Assembly: GCA_017882055.1 (NCBI GenBank)
Contig: JADGQE010000021.1
Span: forward strand, 1 to 16,775
Length of the DNA stretch: 16,775 nucleotides
Direction of reading: 5' to 3'
Source: Thermoflexales bacterium
Lineage (GTDB): Bacteria > Chloroflexota > Anaerolineae > Fen-1058
The notes beneath the pieces were generated by a model. That model saw only the letters and a program-made list of their open reading frames with translations, made no database searches and had not been told where the DNA came from. A program made the translations under genes and the position numbers. Positions 12,904 to 16,775 of the stretch are shown here, piece after piece. Numbering within the stretch: the stretch's first letter is position 1; every line of letters begins with the position of its first letter.

Positions 12904-13335
12904 ATGAATGCTTCGCGCATCGACAGCGATCGGGTGCTCGTCATTGCGACCTTGATCACCGGCCTGGTTGGCGTGAGCGTCTTCCTGGTCGTTTACTTGA
13001 CGGTGATGAGCTATGGCACGCTGAACGAGACGGGCACAACGTATGCCCGACTTGCATTGTACATCTTGGCCGGCACACTCATCCTTTCGATCTACCTGGC
13101 ACTTGCCGCCCGCAGCCGGGCCTTGTCCACTCCCGGCATGAGCGGCATAGGCTGGCTCCTGATCGCGGCGGGATTGATATTAGGCTTTCCGGCGCTAGGT
13201 GGTACAATCGGATTGAACCCTGTGCCGGGTGTCACCAGCTTTGGCGGCGTGGCCGGTTCGATGTTTCTGGTGCTGGCCGGCAGCGCCCTGCTTCAAGCCG
13301 AACACAACGTGCGTGAACGAAACGACGACAACTAA
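12904..13335 (+). CDS. Small four-helix membrane protein of unknown function
   Basis: This 143-residue protein has four hydrophobic segments (about 11-34, 47-67, 80-98 and 108-128) and a charged C-terminal tail (EHNVRERNDDN). No catalytic or binding motif and no known family was recognised. ATG 12904 has GGGGGA about 6 nt upstream. A strong promoter lies just before it. The CTG-started rsfS follows after a 53-nt gap. Residues 86-110 are Gly-rich and contain GFPALGGTIGLNP, which may be a re-entrant or flexible loop. Confidence 0.72.
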   Translation: MNASRIDSDRVLVIATLITGLVGVSVFLVVYLTVMSYGTLNETGTTYARLALYILAGTLILSIYLALAARSRALSTPGMSGIGWLLIAAGLILGFPALGGTIGLNPVPGVTSFGGVAGSMFLVLAGSALLQAEHNVRERNDDN

Positions 13336-13388
13336 ATCTTGCGAAGGCTCACCTGAGACCTTTCACAAAACCACAACAGGAGGATACT

Positions 13389-13736
13389 CTGGAACTCATC
13401 GAACTTGCACACGGTATCATCGAAGCCATCTCGGATAAACAAGGTGAAGACATCATTCTGCTGGATATTCGCGAGCAATCGCCCTTCGCCGATTATTTTG
13501 TCATCTGCTCGGCCAAGAGCGAGCGCCAGATCAAAGCCATCCAAGACGGCATTGGCGAGTTCACGCTGCAGAACTACGAAGTCAAGCCCCGCCGGATTGA
13601 AGGCCGATCCGAATCAGGTTGGGTACTCGTGGACTTTATCGGCATCGTCGTGCATATCTTCGCGCAGAGCCAGCGCGACTTCTATCAACTGGAAGATCTG
13701 TGGAAAGAAGCCCCGGTCGTTCTGAAGATGCAGTGA
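13389..13736 (+). CDS. rsfS: Ribosomal silencing factor RsfS (Iojap/YbeB family) with apparent CTG start
   Basis: An open frame of 115 codons reads as a full RsfS protein, which binds ribosomal protein uL14 and blocks joining of 30S and 50S subunits when nutrients are low. Landmarks are GEDIILLDI (19-27), ADYFVICSAKSERQ (34-47), IEGRSESGWVLVDFIG (70-85), VVHIF (87-91) and RDFYQLEDLW (96-105). Length fits the family (about 105-130). No in-frame ATG, GTG or TTG lies near the start. A perfect AGGAGG (13378-13383) is spaced 5 nt from CTG 13389, and the protein begins exactly where homologues do, so CTG is the likely initiator. A frame search limited to usual start codons misses this gene. It is followed by the BI-1 family gene after 35 nt. 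Confidence 0.9.
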   Translation: MELIELAHGIIEAISDKQGEDIILLDIREQSPFADYFVICSAKSERQIKAIQDGIGEFTLQNYEVKPRRIEGRSESGWVLVDFIGIVVHIFAQSQRDFYQLEDLWKEAPVVLKMQ

Positions 13737-13771
13737 CCTTATTGGGCCACTTACGCTAAAAAAGGAGAGTC

Positions 13772-14464
13772 ATGTCACAAATCAACTCTGTCAGCCTGAC
13801 CGAATCACAAACCGATGTACAGGCATTCATGTCGCGGGTCTATCTGTGGATGGCCACCGCCTTGATGGTCACAGCCATCGTCTCAGCCGCCGTCGCCGCC
13901 AATCAAGCCTTTCAGATTCAACTGATCAGTAGCCCGCTTTTCTTGATCCTCATTATCGGCGAACTGGCCGTCGTATTAGTGTTGAGCCTGCTCGTGAACC
14001 GTTTGTCTGTCATTGCGGCTACGATCCTGTTTTTCGCTTACGCGGGTCTGACCGGCGTCACCCTGTCGATAATCTTTCTAGTGTACACAGATGCCAGTAT
14101 CACGGCAACTTTCGGGGTAACAGCCGGGACTTTTGCGCTGATGAGCGCAATTGGTTACTTCACGAAGATGGATTTGACGCGGCTGGGCGGGTTTCTACTG
14201 ATGGGCTTAATCGGAGTGGTGCTCGGCTCGATCGTCAATATCTTCCTGCAAAACTCTGCGCTCTACTGGATCATCACGTATGTCGGAATCCTGATCTTCG
14301 TCGGGCTGACAGCCTATGACACACAGAAACTCAAGCGCATGGCTGCCGCCGGGCTGTCCGGTGAGGCCGAGCACAAGGCTTCGATCATTGGCGCGCTTAG
14401 ACTGTATCTTGACTTCATCAACTTATTCCTGATGCTGTTGCGCGTGATGGGCCGACGTCGTTAG
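13772..14464 (+). CDS. Bax inhibitor-1/YccA family membrane protein
   Basis: This 230-residue protein has seven hydrophobic segments, beginning with FMSRVYLWMATALMVTAIVS (19-38), which carries the family's first-helix pattern. The C-terminal signature YDTQKLKRM (about 184-192) and LRLYLDFINLFLMLLRVMG (209-227) is diagnostic of the BI-1/LFG/YccA family. Bacterial members such as BsYetJ are pH-sensitive calcium leak channels, and E. coli YccA interacts with the FtsH protease; which applies here is unknown. The ribosome site AAGGAGAG lies just before ATG 13772. It is probably co-transcribed with rsfS and ends at a strong terminator. Confidence 0.9.
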   Translation: MSQINSVSLTESQTDVQAFMSRVYLWMATALMVTAIVSAAVAANQAFQIQLISSPLFLILIIGELAVVLVLSLLVNRLSVIAATILFFAYAGLTGVTLSIIFLVYTDASITATFGVTAGTFALMSAIGYFTKMDLTRLGGFLLMGLIGVVLGSIVNIFLQNSALYWIITYVGILIFVGLTAYDTQKLKRMAAAGLSGEAEHKASIIGALRLYLDFINLFLMLLRVMGRRR

Positions 14465-14483
14465 TTTGATTCTTTGCCAACAA

Positions 14484-14513
14484 AAAAGACCTCCACGCTT
14501 GGAGGTCTTTTCA
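14484..14513. terminator. Strong bidirectional intrinsic terminator
   Basis: AAAAGACCTCCA, loop CGCT and TGGAGGTCTTTT form a perfect 12-bp stem with A and T tracts on both sides. It serves the convergent BI-1 family gene (plus) and ndk (minus). Confidence 0.9.
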
Positions 14514-14528
14514 TTTCGAAAGCGGCGA

Positions 14529-14978
14529 TTATTCGTTGATCCAGCAATCGACGGCGCGATCCCACGCCACGAGCTCAGCTTCGGTGAAATACAAGGGAAT
14601 TTCGTAGGCCGCCGTGTCCGCCCCGTCTGAGGCGTGAATCAGGTTGCGACCAATCTCCACGCCGAAGTCGGCGCGAATCGTGCCGAGATCGGCATCCGTC
14701 GGGTTGGTTGAGCCGCAGGTACGGCGCACCACTTCGATCACACGTTTGCCCTCCCAGCACTGCACGACCACCGGGCTGGAAGTGATATAGTGGATCAGCC
14801 CCTCATAAAACGACTTGCCTTTGTGAACCGCATAATGCCGCGCCGCGAGTTCAGCCGAGATCTGAAGCAGCTTCAATCCGACAAGTTTGATACCACGCTG
14901 CTCCAACCGCGAGGTAATCACGCCGACCAAGCCGCGCTGCACGGTATCCGGTTTCAAAATCACGAGCGTTCGTTCCAC
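14529..14978 (-). CDS. ndk: Nucleoside diphosphate kinase
   Basis: This 149-residue enzyme moves the gamma phosphate between nucleoside triphosphates and diphosphates through a phospho-histidine. Visible motifs are the N-terminal ERTLVILKPD with Lys9, the KGKSFYEGL segment (53-61), GSTNPTDADLGTIRADFG (89-106) and the active site RNLIHASDG (111-119) with His115. Length and all key residues are normal. The start is GTG 14978 with AGAGGAG about 9 nt upstream. It lies 41 nt downstream of the TPR gene on the same strand and is closed by the bidirectional terminator at 14484-14513. Confidence 0.96.
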   Translation of the reverse strand: MERTLVILKPDTVQRGLVGVITSRLEQRGIKLVGLKLLQISAELAARHYAVHKGKSFYEGLIHYITSSPVVVQCWEGKRVIEVVRRTCGSTNPTDADLGTIRADFGVEIGRNLIHASDGADTAAYEIPLYFTEAELVAWDRAVDCWINE

Positions 14979-14997
14979 AGAAAAATTCTCCTCTCAC

Positions 14998-15013
14998 AAA
15001 AAACCTGTCAGGT
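14998..15013 (-). terminator. Possible weak terminator or leader hairpin between the TPR gene and ndk
   Basis: On the minus strand ACCT, GAC and AGGT make a 4-bp stem followed by TTTTTT. It lies in the 41-nt gap after the TPR stop. The stem is too short to be convincing; partial attenuation is possible. Confidence 0.25.
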
Positions 15014-15019
15014 CCGGAT

Positions 15020-16775
15020 TTACAATTGGGTCAACGCGCGGCGATACATATCCAACGCGCGTGGCAGCCGGCTATTCTTCATGTAAACATCGCCCAGCAG
15101 CCGGAACCAATCGGCGTCCTGATAAATCTCGACAACGCGCTCCAGATCAGCCATAAGGTCTTCAGTCAACACATTGGACCCGGCGAGCCTGGCGTACGTA
15201 GCCAGTGACTGATCGCGATCGCCCATGGCCCAGTAGGCGCGCGCCAGTTGCAAGCGCGCATCATGATCGTTTTTGTTATACTGCAATCGAACCAGCAGCG
15301 GCTCTAAACTGACCGAGACCACTGTCGGAGTCGGCGGAGGCGGTGGCGCTGCGGGCGGCGTCAGTTCACGCGTCTTGCCTCGATCGCGCTTCAGGCGGGA
15401 CGTCACCGGCCCGCTCGGCGCGGGTCGTGGTGCGAGGTACGGCACCGGCAATTCGGCCATAGGCTCTTCGCCCTCATCTTCGGCCGATTGGATCCACCAG
15501 CTGGCGGGTAACGTCGATGCCGGCTCTGCCTCAGCAGCAGGCGCAGCGGGTTGCGTTTCAGCCGGTGGAGGAGCACTCGGTTTAGGTTCAACAACCGGCA
15601 CAGTGGGTTTGACCTCTGCAGCAGGTACAGCCACAGGTTTGGGTGCAGCACGCCGCGCAGCCGACTTGACTTCCGCAACAGGCCGAGTAACCGGTACTTC
15701 TGCCGCCGGCGCAGATTCAACGGGCACGGCCAAGGGTACTGCTTCGATCGGTTTGGCCTCTGGTTGTGGCTCCGGTTCAGGCTTCGATACGGCGGCGACA
15801 GGCGCCACTTCGGCAGATTTGCGGCCCATGATCGCGTCCATGCGCACCACGGCTTCTTGCTCGGCCTGGGCACGCAGTTGATCTTCTTTGCCCGCCGATA
15901 GTCGCGCAAAAAAGGCGAGTGCTTCATCGGCGCTGGGCATCGCTTCGGGAACAGACACAGCGGCTTCAGCCGCAGCTGATGCGGCCGCAACTGGCGCGGC
16001 GGGAGATTCAGCAACAGGCGGCGCAGGTGTCACTGCGAGTGCAGCCTGGACTTCACTCACTTGCGGCTGAACTGCGCCAGACAGCCGGGCCTGTTTCTCA
16101 TCGGCCAATCGCTGCAAATAAGCTAATGGCTCTTCGCCTTCAAGCATAACCGATGACGCGGTTGGCGCGGCTACAGCGGCGCTTTCAACAGCCGCAGTTT
16201 CTTCAGAGACAGGCTCAGTCTCAGACGGCAAGGGCTGCAACTCTCGCAGCCATTCAGGTAATTCACTCGCGGAAGTGGGTTCGGCAATTGTTTCTTGTAG
16301 TTGTACCTCGCGCAGCCACTCCGGCAGCTCCTCGGGTGGAGTCGGCTCAGCCACGCTTTCAACAGCCGCAGTTTCTTCAGCCGCCATTTGCTCGATCGGT
16401 TCAGGCGGTTGCAGGCCCCGCAGCCACTCCGGCAATTCAGTCGATGGAGTCGGTTCGGCTGCTTCTTCAACCGGCTGCGTGGTCAGCTGGCTTAACCAAT
16501 CAGGCACCTCAGCCTCTGGAGCCGGGGCAACGATCGGTTCAGGCTCAGGTGCAACCGGCGCGGCCTCGGCCGGCTTGCGGCCCATAATCGCATCCATGCG
16601 CACCGCGGCTTCTTGCTCGGCCTGGGCACGCAATTGATCTTCTTTACCCGCTGATAGTCGCGTCAAGAAGGCAAGCGCATCATCGGCACTGGGCATCGCC
16701 TCAGGCACTTCAGCCACCGGCGGTGTGGCGACCGGCGCAGGCTCAGGCACAACCGGCACAGGTGGCGTTGTCGGC
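15020..16775 (-). CDS. Repeat-rich TPR protein with PEWL motifs (start lies beyond right edge)
   Basis: The frame enters open at 16775 and continues to TAA at 15020; an internal GTG at 16759 is not evidence of a start because the frame stays open (PTTPPVPVV) to the edge. At least 584 codons are visible. Most is a Pro/Ala/Glu-rich, probably disordered region. It holds two near-identical 44-residue units (PEAMPSADDALAFLTRLSAG onward; DNA 16575-16707 and 15820-15952), a weaker third (EPLAYLQRLADEKQARLSG), and four P-[ED]-W-L motifs (PDWLSQL, PEWLRGL, PEWLREV, PEWLREL). The last 95 or so residues contain about two TPR-like repeats (LQLARAYWAMGDRDQSLATYARL and LGDVYMKNSRLPRALDMYRRAL). TPR units usually mediate protein binding. 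Similar PEWL-rich TPR proteins occur in Chloroflexota. No enzyme domain was seen. It is upstream of ndk. Confidence 0.8.
   Translation of the reverse strand, partial: PTTPPVPVVPEPAPVATPPVAEVPEAMPSADDALAFLTRLSAGKEDQLRAQAEQEAAVRMDAIMGRKPAEAAPVAPEPEPIVAPAPEAEVPDWLSQLTTQPVEEAAEPTPSTELPEWLRGLQPPEPIEQMAAEETAAVESVAEPTPPEELPEWLREVQLQETIAEPTSASELPEWLRELQPLPSETEPVSEETAAVESAAVAAPTASSVMLEGEEPLAYLQRLADEKQARLSGAVQPQVSEVQAALAVTPAPPVAESPAAPVAAASAAAEAAVSVPEAMPSADEALAFFARLSAGKEDQLRAQAEQEAVVRMDAIMGRKSAEVAPVAAVSKPEPEPQPEAKPIEAVPLAVPVESAPAAEVPVTRPVAEVKSAARRAAPKPVAVPAAEVKPTVPVVEPKPSAPPPAETQPAAPAAEAEPASTLPASWWIQSAEDEGEEPMAELPVPYLAPRPAPSGPVTSRLKRDRGKTRELTPPAAPPPPPTPTVVSVSLEPLLVRLQYNKNDHDARLQLARAYWAMGDRDQSLATYARLAGSNVLTEDLMADLERVVEIYQDADWFRLLGDVYMKNSRLPRALDMYRRALTQL
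15820..15952 (-). repeat. Internal coding repeat, second copy (44 residues)
   Basis: It encodes the unit PEAMPSADEALAFFARLSAG through MDAIMGRKSAE. It matches the copy at 16575-16707 at nearly every residue and most bases, with no change in length. This suggests recent duplication or gene conversion inside the TPR gene. Confidence 0.8.
16575..16707 (-). repeat. Internal coding repeat, first copy (44 residues)
   Basis: It encodes PEAMPSADDALAFLTRLSAG through MDAIMGRKPAE. It is the same length (133 bp) as the copy at 15820-15952, with only a few substitutions, mostly synonymous or conservative. Confidence 0.8.

Noticed and set aside
13405..13725. A 106-residue plus-strand frame beginning with ATG
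   Set aside because: It is out of frame with the clear RsfS coding sequence in the same stretch and has no homology features.
15273..15881. A 202-residue Gly/Ala/Ser-rich plus-strand frame
   Set aside because: It is the complement of the Pro/Ala-rich TPR gene; the composition is explained by that gene's biased codons.

Overview
The window looks like a chromosomal segment of a moderately GC-rich bacterium, most likely a member of the Chloroflexota (Anaerolineae-like). This is an inference. It rests on an archaeal-type phosphoglycerate mutase, a YvcK protein with an N-terminal membrane anchor, a TIGR01906/DUF1461 membrane protein, a TPR protein with repeated PEWL-type motifs, and intergenic palindromic and heptamer repeats. 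No rRNA, tRNA, CRISPR array, phage gene or transposase gene was seen.

Layout. (1) 1-725: the first 86 codons of a gene leaving the left edge on the minus strand. Its N-terminus carries a GGDLSVGQDLIGRDK signature of the kind often found in front of NTPase, protease or sensor domains. Behind it is a 466-base non-coding stretch with a MITE-like element (14-bp terminal inverted repeats, 8-bp target duplication), a second imperfect palindrome and a heptamer repeat array. (2) 726-4399: a divergent pair, an MFS transporter (minus) and a membrane-fused spermidine-synthase-like protein (plus), separated by a symmetric -10 box and a terminator-like hairpin, then a DUF1461 membrane protein and a bidirectional terminator. 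(3) 4562-5773: archaeal-type phosphoglycerate mutase (minus). (4) 5868-10350: an apparent operon from a near-consensus promoter: yvcK, a Tat-exported (alpha/alpha)6-barrel-like protein, an anchored alpha/beta hydrolase, two small membrane proteins related to the sporulation protein YtfJ/GerW, and an orphan HicB-like protein. (5) 10418-12733: gap and pgk, separated by a palindromic heptamer array. (6) 12834-14513: a small membrane protein, rsfS (which appears to start at CTG) and a Bax-inhibitor-1 family protein, closed by a bidirectional terminator. (7) 14529-16775 (minus): ndk, preceded by a long repeat-rich TPR protein that runs off the right edge.

How the genes fit together: gap, pgk and the phosphoglycerate mutase cover three successive lower-glycolysis/gluconeogenesis steps. 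YvcK, which in Firmicutes and Actinobacteria links carbon state to cell-envelope synthesis, sits between them with exported and membrane-bound partners of unknown role. The strongest points for a second look are the CTG-started rsfS, the signature-bearing truncated gene with its upstream MITE, the symmetric promoter with a terminator-like 5' leader, the heptamer arrays, and the tandem YtfJ-like pair in the yvcK operon.
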